NCBI RefSeq assembly: GCF_049348705.1
Contig: NZ_CP186485.1
Location: forward strand, 682,001 to 746,000
Source: Paracoxiella cheracis
Lineage (GTDB): Bacteria > Pseudomonadota > Gammaproteobacteria > Coxiellales > Coxiellaceae
DNA: 64,000 nucleotides
Direction of reading: 5' to 3'
Part shown: piece after piece, positions 35,877 through 44,272 of the stretch
Position numbering within the stretch: position 1 is the stretch's first letter
Layout: every line of letters begins with the position of its first letter
The notes under the pieces: model-generated
Databases searched by the model: none
The model's input: only the letters and a program-made list of their open reading frames with translations
What the model was told of the DNA's origin: nothing
Made by a program: the position numbers and the translations under genes

Positions 35877-36674
35877 ATGGAAAATCAGAACGTTGTAGAA
35901 AATCGCACCATAGAGGCTAAGGTAGGTGGTGAGCCTTTTACAAAGCTCCCTGAAGATCTCTATATTCCGCCGGATGCTCTGAAGGTCTTTCTTGAGGCTT
36001 TTGAAGGACCGCTCGATTTACTCCTTTATTTGATTAAAAAGCACAATCTCGATATTCTCGATATTCCTATCGCTGAGATCACACGCCAGTATATGGAATA
36101 TGTCGAGTTGATGCATGAATTGAAGCTCGAATTAGCTGCGGAATATTTAGTGATGGCGGCGATGTTAGCGGAAATTAAGTCGCGCATGTTGTTGCCGCGG
36201 CCACCCGAAGAAGATGATGAGTTGGGTGATCCGCGTGCTGAACTCGTACGGCGATTACAAGAATACGAACGTTATAAAAAAGCGGCGTTCGATATCGATG
36301 AAATGCCGCGACTCGAGCGTGATAATTTTGTCGCTGTTGCAATAGCGCCACCGATGGATTTGTCACAAGTGCAAGCGGAAATTAAATTGCCAGAGATTTT
36401 AAATGCAATTAAAGATGTATTAGAGCGAACACGATTGTTTACTTCACATCATATTGCACGCGAACCTTTATCGATTCGTGAACGCATGTCGATCGTTTTA
36501 TCGAGTGTAAAAGTCGATGCGTTTACTGTTTTTACTGATTTATTTACAGTGGAAGAGGGCCGCATGGGTGTGACGGTGACTTTAATTGCAATATTAGAGT
36601 TAATCCGCCAGGCAGTCATTGAGTTAGTTCAAGCTGAACCCTTTGCGCCAATTTACGTTAGAGCTAAGGAGTGA
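35877..36674 (+). CDS. scpA: Segregation and condensation protein A
   Basis: ScpA is the kleisin of the Smc-ScpAB complex that organises chromosomes. The 265-residue protein has an N-terminal segment with FEGPLDLLLYLIKKHNLDILDIPIAEITRQYMEYV, the family hallmark, then AAEYLVMAAMLAEIKSRMLLPRP, and a C-terminal winged helix (VTVTLIAILELIRQAVIELVQAEPFAPIYV). It overlaps a ribosome site (AAGGAG) for scpB at its end, so the two are coupled. Confidence 0.95.
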   Translation: MENQNVVENRTIEAKVGGEPFTKLPEDLYIPPDALKVFLEAFEGPLDLLLYLIKKHNLDILDIPIAEITRQYMEYVELMHELKLELAAEYLVMAAMLAEIKSRMLLPRPPEEDDELGDPRAELVRRLQEYERYKKAAFDIDEMPRLERDNFVAVAIAPPMDLSQVQAEIKLPEILNAIKDVLERTRLFTSHHIAREPLSIRERMSIVLSSVKVDAFTVFTDLFTVEEGRMGVTVTLIAILELIRQAVIELVQAEPFAPIYVRAKE

Positions 36675-36679
36675 TAAAT

Positions 36680-37333
36680 ATGAGCACAGAAGAACGAAAA
36701 TTTGTTATTGAAGCCGCTTTGTTTGCATCCGCAGAACCTTTAACGGCAGAGCGGTTGCAACAATTATTTGATGGACGTTCTCGGCCCACTATTTCAGATA
36801 TAAAAGCCGTGATTGCTGAGTTAACCGAAGACTATCAAGATCGTGGTGTTGAATTGCAAACCGTTGCGAGTGGCTATCGTTTTCAAGCGAAAACAAAATT
36901 TGCCGATTGGTTGCAACGTTTGTGGGAGCGAAAACCGCCACGTTATTCGCGAGCTTTTTTAGAAACCTTAGCATTGGTTGCATATCGTCAACCCATTTCT
37001 CGCGGTGAAATCGAACAAATTCGAGGTGTGGCAGTTAGCACCGATATTATGAAAAAATTATTGGAGCGTGAGTGGGTCAAAGTGGTTGGGCATCGTGATG
37101 TGCCCGGTAAACCCGCGTTGTATGGCACAACCAAGAATTTTTTAGATTATTTTAATTTAACAAGCTTGTCAGAGTTGCCGCCTTTGCAAGATTTAGTCGA
37201 TCTCGATCAAATCGAAAAGCAATTGAATGAACAATTAGTGTTGGAACCGACAGGTACTGCACCGGCTGTAGCCGAACAGACTGTAGAAGATAACGAACCC
37301 GACGCCGAGCCCAACCTAGCACAAGAAGAATAA
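36680..37333 (+). CDS. scpB: Segregation and condensation protein B
   Basis: ScpB is the winged-helix partner of ScpA. It is a 217-residue protein: KFVIEAALFASAEPLTAERLQQLF, RFQAKTKFADWLQRLWERKPPRYSRAFLETLALVAYRQPISRGEIEQIRGVAVSTDIMKKLLEREWVKVVGHRDVPGKPALYGTT. ATG 36680 has AAGGAG eight bases before. An acidic tail (about 35 residues) follows the core. The stop TAA is followed at once by the rluB frame. Confidence 0.95.
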   Translation: MSTEERKFVIEAALFASAEPLTAERLQQLFDGRSRPTISDIKAVIAELTEDYQDRGVELQTVASGYRFQAKTKFADWLQRLWERKPPRYSRAFLETLALVAYRQPISRGEIEQIRGVAVSTDIMKKLLEREWVKVVGHRDVPGKPALYGTTKNFLDYFNLTSLSELPPLQDLVDLDQIEKQLNEQLVLEPTGTAPAVAEQTVEDNEPDAEPNLAQEE

Positions 37334-37335
37334 TC

Positions 37336-38058
37336 ATCAAAGAACGAATCCAAAAGCTGCTCGCTGAAGCCGGTTACGGGTCACGCCGGGAAATTGAAAC
37401 GCTTATAAAAGCGGGCCGGATTAAGGTTAATCGCCGTGTGGCAAAACTCGGTGATCGCGCATCTTTGAAAGATATTATTACCATCGATGGAAATCAATGC
37501 GAGCTTCCGGACGAAGCCATAGCAACACGCGTATTGATTTACAACAAACCCGAAGGTGAACTGTGCACGCGTTCAGATCCTGAAGGTCGAAAAACCGTAT
37601 TTGAATCGTTGCCCCGCATTCAAAACGGGCGATGGATCAATGTCGGGCGTCTTGATATTAATTCCTCGGGTTTATTATTATTTACGAATAATGGCGAACT
37701 TGCTAATAAACTCATGCATCCGTCTGCCTCTGTTGAGCGCGAATATGCGGTACGTGTTTTGGGGCATATTACTCCTGATATGACAAAACGTTTAGTACAC
37801 GGTGTGACGTTGGAGGATGGCAACGCGCGGTTTGAAGATATTGTGGATGCCGGTGGTGAGGGAGCTAATCATTGGTTTTATGTGTTGGTGGTGAGTGGGC
37901 GTAATCGTATGGTGCGTCGGTTGTGGGAGTCGCAAGGGTGTAAAGTAAGCCGTTTGATTCGTGTGCGTTTTGGTTCGATAGTTTTGCCGAAGTCATTGCG
38001 TCCGGGTAATTGGTCTGAGTCGGATGAGTCGCAGATCAATAGTTTATTAGAGCTCTGA
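37336..38058 (+). CDS. rluB: 23S rRNA pseudouridine2605 synthase, non-AUG start
   Basis: RluB modifies U2605 of 23S rRNA. The N-terminal S4 domain reads ERIQKLLAEAGYGSRREIETLIKAGRIKVNRRVAKLGD; the catalytic part includes NVGRLDINSSGLLLFTNNGELAN (catalytic Asp), EREYAVRVLG and SGRNRMVRRLWESQGCKVSRLIRVRFG. The first conventional start in frame is GTG 37438, which would delete most of S4. Between the in-frame stop at 37291 and S4 only ATA 37330, ATC 37333 and ATC 37336 can start, right at the scpB stop. I infer an AUC/AUA start or coupling with scpB. Family alignment favours 37336. Confidence 0.8.
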   Translation: MKERIQKLLAEAGYGSRREIETLIKAGRIKVNRRVAKLGDRASLKDIITIDGNQCELPDEAIATRVLIYNKPEGELCTRSDPEGRKTVFESLPRIQNGRWINVGRLDINSSGLLLFTNNGELANKLMHPSASVEREYAVRVLGHITPDMTKRLVHGVTLEDGNARFEDIVDAGGEGANHWFYVLVVSGRNRMVRRLWESQGCKVSRLIRVRFGSIVLPKSLRPGNWSESDESQINSLLEL

Positions 38059-38078
38059 GTTCCTGAAGAATTTGAGAG

Positions 38079-38142
38079 GAATTTCAATTGCCTGCTAACG
38101 CCCGAAAACGCTGACCTATTCTCTTTGCGGCAATTGAAATTC
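38079..38142. terminator. Inverted repeat between converging genes
   Basis: A perfect 14-bp pair GAATTTCAATTGCC / GGCAATTGAAATTC lies 20 bases after rluB and 20 before the end of the convergent MFS gene, with a T-run on the right side. It could serve as a bidirectional terminator, and it belongs to the dispersed CAATTGAAAT repeat family. Confidence 0.65.
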
Positions 38143-38159
38143 TTTTTCTAGAAACGCTC

Positions 38160-39584
38160 TTAAGATTTTTGATTAGCAGGACGTTGAAAAAACTCTGAGC
38201 TTAACGTTTCGATGCGTTTTAGTCGATAAAAGAGTAGTAAGGAAATCAGCATCAATAGGTCTTGCACAAAAAACACTACCTTAAAAGCAATTAAGGGTAT
38301 GTGGTGAGATAATTGATCGGCGCCGATCACAGTAATCATGATTAATGCTGCAAACGCAATGCCGAAGCTTGCACTGAGTTGGACAACGGCACTATAAATA
38401 CTGGTTCCGCGATTAATTTGTTTTTCATTTAGTTTTTTATAGACCAATGAATTCATAGCGGTAAATTGTAAGCCCATGCCGAAGCCAAAAAATAATTGTT
38501 GTACGATTAGTAGTGTGGGTGATAAATGAAATGCATTTATCGAAAAGGTTATATAAAGAATCATCATTGCAGTGGTGTTGCACAGTAATAATTTTTGATG
38601 GCCGAAGGTGTTTACCCATTTGGTAATAAATAAACGGCTGACCAACGCGCCAAGCATTGAAGGCACCATGAATAATCCAGCTTGTAATGCACTGTATCCA
38701 TAGCTAGCTTGTAACATGAGTGGTATGAGAAAGGGGGGTGTATTCAAGGTTGCGCGTGCGGTTAGACTTCCAAAAGTTGTGAGCTTGAAGGTGCGATTTT
38801 TAAAAACACTAAAGTCCAAGAGAGAGTGTTTGGCCTTCTGAGTATGCCAGACGTAAGCGAGTGTGAGTAGAGTTGCTATGAGTAGGACGCTTAGTTTTTC
38901 TATGAGTGAAAACGTTGGCTGCACGACAACGTCAAGGAAAAATAATACTAACCCTAAAGCACCGCCGATGAGTATGAATCCGAGAAAATCAAACGGCTTA
39001 ATGTGACGTTCTGACAGTCGTGGCAAATACAAGTAAATTAACAGAATGCCCAGTAAGCCAAGAGGTATATTGATAAAAAATATCCAACGCCATCCCAAAT
39101 ACGTTGTAATGGCGCCACCTAAAATTGGGCCGAGGACTAGCCCAAGAATAGTAAAGGTTGATACGCGCGCCATGGCTTGTATGGTGTTATTTCGTCCGTA
39201 TACTCGCAGTAAGACCAAACGCCCAACTGGCGCTAAGAAGGCGCCACCCATTCCTTGGCAGAGACGAAACACCGTTAACATGATCAGGTTAACAGAGAGT
39301 CCGCAACCAATGGAACTTAATAAGAATATACTGACAGCAATAAATAATGTTGCGCGCTCGCCAATGCGCTCGACCAGCCAACCGCTGACAGGGATGAAGA
39401 TCCCTAACGTTAATAAGTAGGTTGTGATGACAATTTTTAAGTTAATGGGGTTGCTATGTAACGATTTTGCGATTTGCGGTAGAGAGGTATTCAGTACCGT
39501 AGCATCGAGCAGTTCCATTAACATGGTCACGGCTATAATGTATATGCTAGCGCGTTTAGTGGTTTTGGAGAGTTCGAGTTGCAT
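38160..39584 (-). CDS. MFS drug transporter, DHA2/EmrB type
   Basis: A 474-residue protein with about 14 membrane segments. MLMELLDATVLNTSLPQIAKSLH is the DHA2 motif D1-like start, VSGWLVERIGERATL is motif A, FRLCQGMGGAFLAPVGRLVLLR resembles motif B, and GLVLGPILGGAITTYLGWRWIFFINIPLG is motif C with the following signature. These export drugs with proton exchange. No EmrA-like partner is next to it. It converges on rluB, and its upstream side abuts the IS481-like element (20 bases from its ATG), so its promoter could be affected. Confidence 0.9.
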   Translation of the reverse strand: MQLELSKTTKRASIYIIAVTMLMELLDATVLNTSLPQIAKSLHSNPINLKIVITTYLLTLGIFIPVSGWLVERIGERATLFIAVSIFLLSSIGCGLSVNLIMLTVFRLCQGMGGAFLAPVGRLVLLRVYGRNNTIQAMARVSTFTILGLVLGPILGGAITTYLGWRWIFFINIPLGLLGILLIYLYLPRLSERHIKPFDFLGFILIGGALGLVLFFLDVVVQPTFSLIEKLSVLLIATLLTLAYVWHTQKAKHSLLDFSVFKNRTFKLTTFGSLTARATLNTPPFLIPLMLQASYGYSALQAGLFMVPSMLGALVSRLFITKWVNTFGHQKLLLCNTTAMMILYITFSINAFHLSPTLLIVQQLFFGFGMGLQFTAMNSLVYKKLNEKQINRGTSIYSAVVQLSASFGIAFAALIMITVIGADQLSHHIPLIAFKVVFFVQDLLMLISLLLFYRLKRIETLSSEFFQRPANQKS

Positions 39585-39695
39585 GAGGTTCGATGTAATT
39601 TAGTTGTAAACCTTCAGACTTGATCTGACACTCCTGGTCAGTTAGAGTAAAATTTAATTGACCAACCTTAAACAACCAACACGAGGAGTGTCATT

Positions 39696-41063
39696 ATGAC
39701 CAGTGTATCCGAAAAGATTATCAAACCCAAATTAGGTTTACTAGAGCTGTCTAAACAATTGGGAAATGTTTCACAAGCCTGTAAGGTTATGGGTTATTCA
39801 CGCGACAGTTTTTACCGTTTCAAAACACTTTATGAAAATGGTGGCGAAGAAGCACTCCATGATATGAGTAAGAAGAAACCGAATGAAAAAAATAGAGTGC
39901 CGCTACATGTAGAAGAAGGGGTAATTGCTTTGGCTATTGAAAACCCAGCGTTAGGTCAGGCACGTGCGGCCAATGAATTACTGGCGCGAGGCATTATCGT
40001 ATCGAGCAGCGGAGTTCGTTCGGTGTGGCTACGTAATGATCTAGAGACTTTTAAGAAGCGACTAAAAGCGCTTGAAGCGAAATCGGCGCAAGACGGTATG
40101 TTATTAACGGAAGAACAATGACAAGCATTAGAAAAATCAAAACGAGAAAAAGAAGCGCACGGCGAGATTGAAACAGAACACCCAGGTTATTTAGGTTCTC
40201 AGGATACGTATTATGTTGGCACGATGAAGGGCGTTGGCCGTATTTATGAGCAGACTTTTGTCGATACCTATAGCAGAATCGCTTTTGCGAAGTTATACAC
40301 GGAGAAAACAGCGATGACGGCAGCTCATTTATTAAATGAACGTGTATTGCCATGGTTTAATGAGCAAGGTATCCGATTGCTGCGTATGCTCACGGATCGC
40401 GGGACGGAATATTGTGGAAAAATTGAGAACCACGCCTATCAACTTTATTTAGCAGTTGAAGACATTGACCATTCGAAAACACGCGCACGTTCTCCGCAGA
40501 CCAATGGTATTTGTGAACGTTTTCATAAAACGATTAAACAAGAATTTTATGATGTTGCTTTTCGAAAAAAAATATATCGTTCCCTAGAAGAATTACAACA
40601 AGACGTTGATGCGTGGATCAAAACATATAATGAGGTCAGGCCCCATTCCGGCGAGCGTTGTTATGGAAAAACACCCATGCAAACTTTTCTTGATGCAAAG
40701 CATTTGGCACAAGAAAAAGAATTAGATAAACTATGTAAAACTATTCCAAGCGTGTCGGCAGATGAATTGAATAAGGCGCACAGTAATCACGACACGCAAC
40801 CGATGCGCGCCATGGAGAGCGAAGCGAAGGCGCGTATTCCGCGGTAGGCTCGGATTTTTTGCCGAGCGTAAGCGACTGCAAAAAATCTTTACGAGCCGTC
40901 AAGTCATTTGAGAGCCCGTGCGTAGTCGAGCCGTGAGGTCGCGGAGCGCGGGCGACGAGGACGTCCGCGGCTATTTAAGTTGTCGCGTATTGCGAGTCGA
41001 TTATTGACAGGGATGGCAATAATCTATCACGAGCATCGCGACACGCTTGTGGTAGAGGAGTAA
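39696..41063 (+). pseudogene. IS481-like transposase with in-frame UGA, copy A
   Basis: The N-terminal 141 residues (LGLLELSKQLGNVSQACKVMGYSRDSFYRFKTLYENGG..) form the HTH, ending LTEEQ at TGA (40119-40121). The same frame continues after the stop (QALEKSKREKEAHGEIETEHPG..) into the DDE integrase core: DTYSRIAFAKLYTEK, LTDRGTEYCG, SPQTNGICERFHKTIKQEFYD. Copy B has the same TGA. The context CAA-TGA-CAA resembles leaky stop sites. A 249-bp repeat interrupts the last three codons. Either a dead family or one expressed by readthrough. Confidence 0.75.
40801..41049 (+). repeat. 249-bp structured mobile repeat, copy 4
   Basis: Sits between ACGCAAC and TGGTAGAG near the transposase end; copy B of the IS shows the empty site ACGCAACTGGTAGAG, so no base was duplicated or lost. 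Internal stems visible: CGCGCC/GGCGCG, GGCTCG-GATTTTTTGC with GCAAAAAATC..CGAGCC, GTCGC/GCGAC, GATTATTG/CAATAATC within TGTCGCG/CGCGACA. Confidence 0.95.
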
Positions 41064-41221
41064 TTAGAATCCGATTTATCGGACAGAAAATATGTCCGAT
41101 AAAGCTCAACTGTCAGATCAAGTCGAGAGTTCTACAATTTAGTGATCAGAAAAGCACCATTGTAGCATACGTCTCGAGATCGGGGTTACTGTTTTTCGGT
41201 CGTAAGTATGCTTCCTAATTC

Positions 41222-42520
41222 CTACAATATATCTTGATAATCCTTCGCCAGTTTTTCCAAATCGAGGCGGTTTAAGAACAAGGAATAACTCATCCAGGAG
41301 CTGAGGCCAGCTTTATCGGAAAATTGCGGAGGAACGTATTTGGGAGGGATGACTAGGTTTTGTTCGACGAGCTCTGCTAATAATCGGATGTTTCTTAAGC
41401 TTATTTTTCCTAAAAATAATAATGGGATATGAGATAAATAACCGCGTTGAATGACAAGGCGAAGATAGTTATAGATCAAAATGAAACCTTTTGAATACGC
41501 AAGGTCTTTAGTAAACGGTCCTTGGTTGGGTGTGCTGCCGCGAAAGACACGCACAGTGTTTTGGTAACTTTCCTCATCGCTGATGCCTTGCTCACGGAAA
41601 AAGTGAAAAACTTCGATGAAATTAGCACCATTTTCTGCCATGTTGATTGAAATAATCCGATTGGTGATTCGCCGAACGCGAGCGGGATAAGATGAAAAGG
41701 TGAAAATTTCTGTTAGCATCGCAAGACCCTCTTGTATTACGGTGCAAGAGGGCGGGCCTTTACTGAGGAAGGTGCATATCGGTTGTCTTAAGCCATTGAT
41801 CGTGGTGCCAAGGTGCACCCAGCCTTCATGCACTTCATACAGTTGCAAAACACGTTCGCTAAATTTTAAATCCCCGCGTAATTTAATCGTGTCGGCACCG
41901 GCTGCTGCATCGGCGACGATGTCATCACTCACTTTGACATGGACAGTGTCATGCTCGCCAAAATACCGGCTTAATTTTTTGTTGAGTATTTCAACGCTTT
42001 CTTGAGCTGTATAAATAGGCTCGTCTCTTTTATCGAGGGTTTGATCCTTGATGTTACCGAGCGCTTCGCTGACAACGGTAGATAAGTCTCTTAATGTTGG
42101 TGCTCCTGCATAAAAGGCATCATCCGAGCTGCCATAGAGATCTTGAGCGATGTTTGTGAATTCGCGTTGACCCCGCATTTCAAGCATGTGAACGACATCG
42201 CGATATTCTTTACAGCGTTGTTGCATGAGTTCGCTTGCAGCGCTAAATTTCCCGAGACGGCGTTTGATTTCGTGTTCAATGTGATAAAATTCATCGATTT
42301 TTTTGTCAGGATCAAATCCGAGGGGAATTTTTTTATAATACTCTTTATCGACGGAGGGTAGTTTTCGGAATTTGTGTTGGAAAAATTCAGCTTTTATAGA
42401 ATTGTCCCATTTCACCGCATCTAAAATACGAATGGGGCTTTGTGCTTCGACAATGCGATCGGATAGTTCACGAATTGCTTTTTCATCGTCTGTGAGTTTG
42501 TGTTTCTCGATTTTCGTCAT
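41222..42520 (-). CDS. MATCAP/QEGLA-motif metallopeptidase-like protein
   Basis: A 432-residue protein of the DUF1704 type (flavohemoglobin expression-modulating QEGLA motif proteins; eukaryotic MATCAP tyrosine carboxypeptidases belong to this family). It contains HEGWVHLGTTINGL, an H-E-x-x-x-H zinc-type motif, and CTVIQEGLAMLTEIFTF, the namesake QEGLA with the third metal-ligand Glu region. The C-terminal half is helical (NTVRVFRGS..FTKDLAYSKGFILIYNYLRL). No signal peptide. It overlaps the glycosyltransferase gene by 38 bases and is probably co-transcribed. Bacterial substrates are unknown; activity is inferred from motifs only. Confidence 0.8.
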   Translation of the reverse strand: MTKIEKHKLTDDEKAIRELSDRIVEAQSPIRILDAVKWDNSIKAEFFQHKFRKLPSVDKEYYKKIPLGFDPDKKIDEFYHIEHEIKRRLGKFSAASELMQQRCKEYRDVVHMLEMRGQREFTNIAQDLYGSSDDAFYAGAPTLRDLSTVVSEALGNIKDQTLDKRDEPIYTAQESVEILNKKLSRYFGEHDTVHVKVSDDIVADAAAGADTIKLRGDLKFSERVLQLYEVHEGWVHLGTTINGLRQPICTFLSKGPPSCTVIQEGLAMLTEIFTFSSYPARVRRITNRIISINMAENGANFIEVFHFFREQGISDEESYQNTVRVFRGSTPNQGPFTKDLAYSKGFILIYNYLRLVIQRGYLSHIPLLFLGKISLRNIRLLAELVEQNLVIPPKYVPPQFSDKAGLSSWMSYSLFLNRLDLEKLAKDYQDIL

Positions 42521-43262
42521 TCATTGTTACTCCGTTAAATAACATTCGACATAATCCGGGTAAACAAAGTCCGCGCGAAATTATTTTCCATGTTACCATC
42601 AATGTAATTTTTATGGTATCTGAAAATGGTTTGTAATGACTGGCACGTGAATGTTGAGGATAATGTGAGTGAATGGCAATAGCAGCCGGTCGATAGCCTC
42701 GGCGTGTGCTATTAATTAAAATGGCGCTTTCAAACGTAAATTTGCGATGATTAAATCGCTTCAAGCAGTCGTTTAATAAATTCATGGGGTAAAGGCGATA
42801 GCCCGATTGACTGTCTACAATGCGCCGTCCTGCTGCCCAAGAAATAAAAAAATCTGCAATTTGATTAGCGCGATAACGCGATTTCGGCGCATTTTCGCGA
42901 TTATGTAATCGGGCACCGATTATAATATGGTTAGGGTATTGATGCATGGCAGCGATAAACTTCGGGATGTCGTTGGGATCATGTTGTGTGTCGGCATCGA
43001 TGCTAATAGTGGCTTTCAGATTCAGTGATTGAGCGTAACGAAACCCTTGTAATAAACTCGCACCTTTACCTTTATTGGTTGCGTTGTTTAGTAAAGTAAT
43101 GGGAAGGTCGATGAGTTTCTCGACCGTCTTGTCGGTGCTGCCATCGTTAACAACGATTACATGAAGAGAGTGTTCCAACGTTTTTTTTACAATGTCGCGA
43201 ATACTTTTTTCTTCGTTATAAGCGGGAATGATGATAGCAACATCGGCGCAGCGCTCATTCAT
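42483..43262 (-). CDS. Glycosyltransferase family 2 protein
   Basis: About 259 residues with a GT-A fold similar to dolichol-phosphate mannose synthase: ADVAIIIPAYNEEKSIRDIV, VIVVNDGSTDKTVE, NKGKGASLLQGFRYA, ISIDADTQHDPNDIPKF (DxD-type metal site) and DSQSGYRLYPMNLL. It lacks the C-terminal membrane helices of some relatives. I prefer ATG 43262, which leaves an eight-base overlap with mltB; the frame starts at 43304 otherwise. The sugar donor and acceptor are unknown. Confidence 0.85.
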   Translation of the reverse strand: MNERCADVAIIIPAYNEEKSIRDIVKKTLEHSLHVIVVNDGSTDKTVEKLIDLPITLLNNATNKGKGASLLQGFRYAQSLNLKATISIDADTQHDPNDIPKFIAAMHQYPNHIIIGARLHNRENAPKSRYRANQIADFFISWAAGRRIVDSQSGYRLYPMNLLNDCLKRFNHRKFTFESAILINSTRRGYRPAAIAIHSHYPQHSRASHYKPFSDTIKITLMVTWKIISRGLCLPGLCRMLFNGVTMNDENRETQTHRR

Positions 43263-44268
43263 GTGTGATTTGGTCTGATAAGAGTCCAACAGAAATTCCT
43301 TCAAAAGTAGTATTATTCCAGCGCAATAAGACTTTAAAATTATGGAAAACTAAAAAGGCACGGCCCTTAGGTCCGCTCGGTAATAAAAGCGACGCCTTTG
43401 AATTTATTTTGGGTAACTGTCCACCATGCAATGGGTGAACACCTTTTGCTTCCCATGTGGCAATCGAATATTCTTTATGCCTTCCAATCATATTTTTTGG
43501 TAAATTATCGGGGATTTTAACTTCCATGCCCCATGTTTGTTTACCATTCCAGCCATTTTGGTGTAGAAAATTAGCGATGGAGGCAAAGACATCGGGCATG
43601 CTCGTCCAAATGTTTGCAAAACCATCGTGATCAAAATCCACGCCATACTGTAAATAAGCAATCGGCTCAAAAGAGGGTTGTCCCATGCCGCCATCATACA
43701 TGCCGATACTTTGTTGTGGCAATACCTGGTGGTTCAACATTTTGAGTGCTGCCATCACTTGCGCGCGATAAAACTGAGAGCGATGATGTTGAAAGGCGAG
43801 CGTAACCAATGAAGGAACAATAGGAGTATCTCCTGTTAATCGACCAAAATCGCTTTCAAATCCCCACAAAGCAATGATAAAGCGAGGTTGAACGTGATAA
43901 CGCTGCTGAACTTGTAATAAAAGCGTGTGATATTTTTTAAGATATTTGCGTCCCTTAACAACACTGCTGTGTGGAATAAACGCTTTTAAATAGTGTGCAA
44001 AGGATATGGTTGCTTGAGGTTGATGATGTACGTTATAAATCGCCTGTACCCGTGGCGCTTTTAATCCAGTTAAATATTTATTGATGGTTTTTTCGGAAAT
44101 ACCTTTTTTGCGTGCTTCTTGCCGAAGCCCTTCAACAAATTTCTCAAATTTTTGATCAGTTGCTTGTTGTGCGTTGCTTTGTGTGGTCTTTGCCAGAGCA
44201 CTCAATGGCGTGGCAACGGTAATGCTAACCAGCGCTAAAAGGACAACCCATAATCTATTTAACTTCAT
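43255..44268 (-). CDS. Lytic murein transglycosylase, MltB-like
   Basis: A 337-residue exported enzyme cleaving glycan strands to 1,6-anhydromuropeptides. The signal peptide is LNRLWVVLLALVSITVATPLSALA. The catalytic Glu lies in ALWGFESDFGRLTG; MYDGGMGQPSFEPIAYLQYGVDFDHDGFANIW is the substrate-binding hallmark. There is no lipobox, so a soluble periplasmic form (unlike E. coli MltB). The start at 44268 has GAGGGT upstream; the open frame reaches 44301 inside mutS. It follows mutS directly. Confidence 0.92.
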   Translation of the reverse strand: MKLNRLWVVLLALVSITVATPLSALAKTTQSNAQQATDQKFEKFVEGLRQEARKKGISEKTINKYLTGLKAPRVQAIYNVHHQPQATISFAHYLKAFIPHSSVVKGRKYLKKYHTLLLQVQQRYHVQPRFIIALWGFESDFGRLTGDTPIVPSLVTLAFQHHRSQFYRAQVMAALKMLNHQVLPQQSIGMYDGGMGQPSFEPIAYLQYGVDFDHDGFANIWTSMPDVFASIANFLHQNGWNGKQTWGMEVKIPDNLPKNMIGRHKEYSIATWEAKGVHPLHGGQLPKINSKASLLLPSGPKGRAFLVFHNFKVLLRWNNTTFEGISVGLLSDQITHE

Positions 44269-44272
44269 ACCC

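Larger units (their letters stand above)
39605..41136 (+). mobile_element. IS481-like element, copy A
   Basis: Inverted ends TGTAAACC..GACTTGATCTGACA and TGTCAGATCAAGTCGAGAG..CTACA. A 7-bp direct repeat ATTTAGT flanks it (39598-39604 and 41137-41143). The total of 1532 bp includes a 249-bp repeat at 40801-41049, so the element proper is 1283 bp. Copy B lies at 55569-57100. Confidence 0.85.

Noticed and set aside
40801..41049. Protein coded by the 249-bp repeat
   Set aside because: Frames entering it from host genes are broken by stops, and no frame has a start with a ribosome site. The reversed frame in IS481 copy B is only half open.
40801..41049. Group II intron, IStron or integron attC cassette
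   Set aside because: Too short for a self-splicing group II intron; no domain V-like hairpin; no attC R/L boxes and no integrase; insertions lie in both orientations relative to genes.
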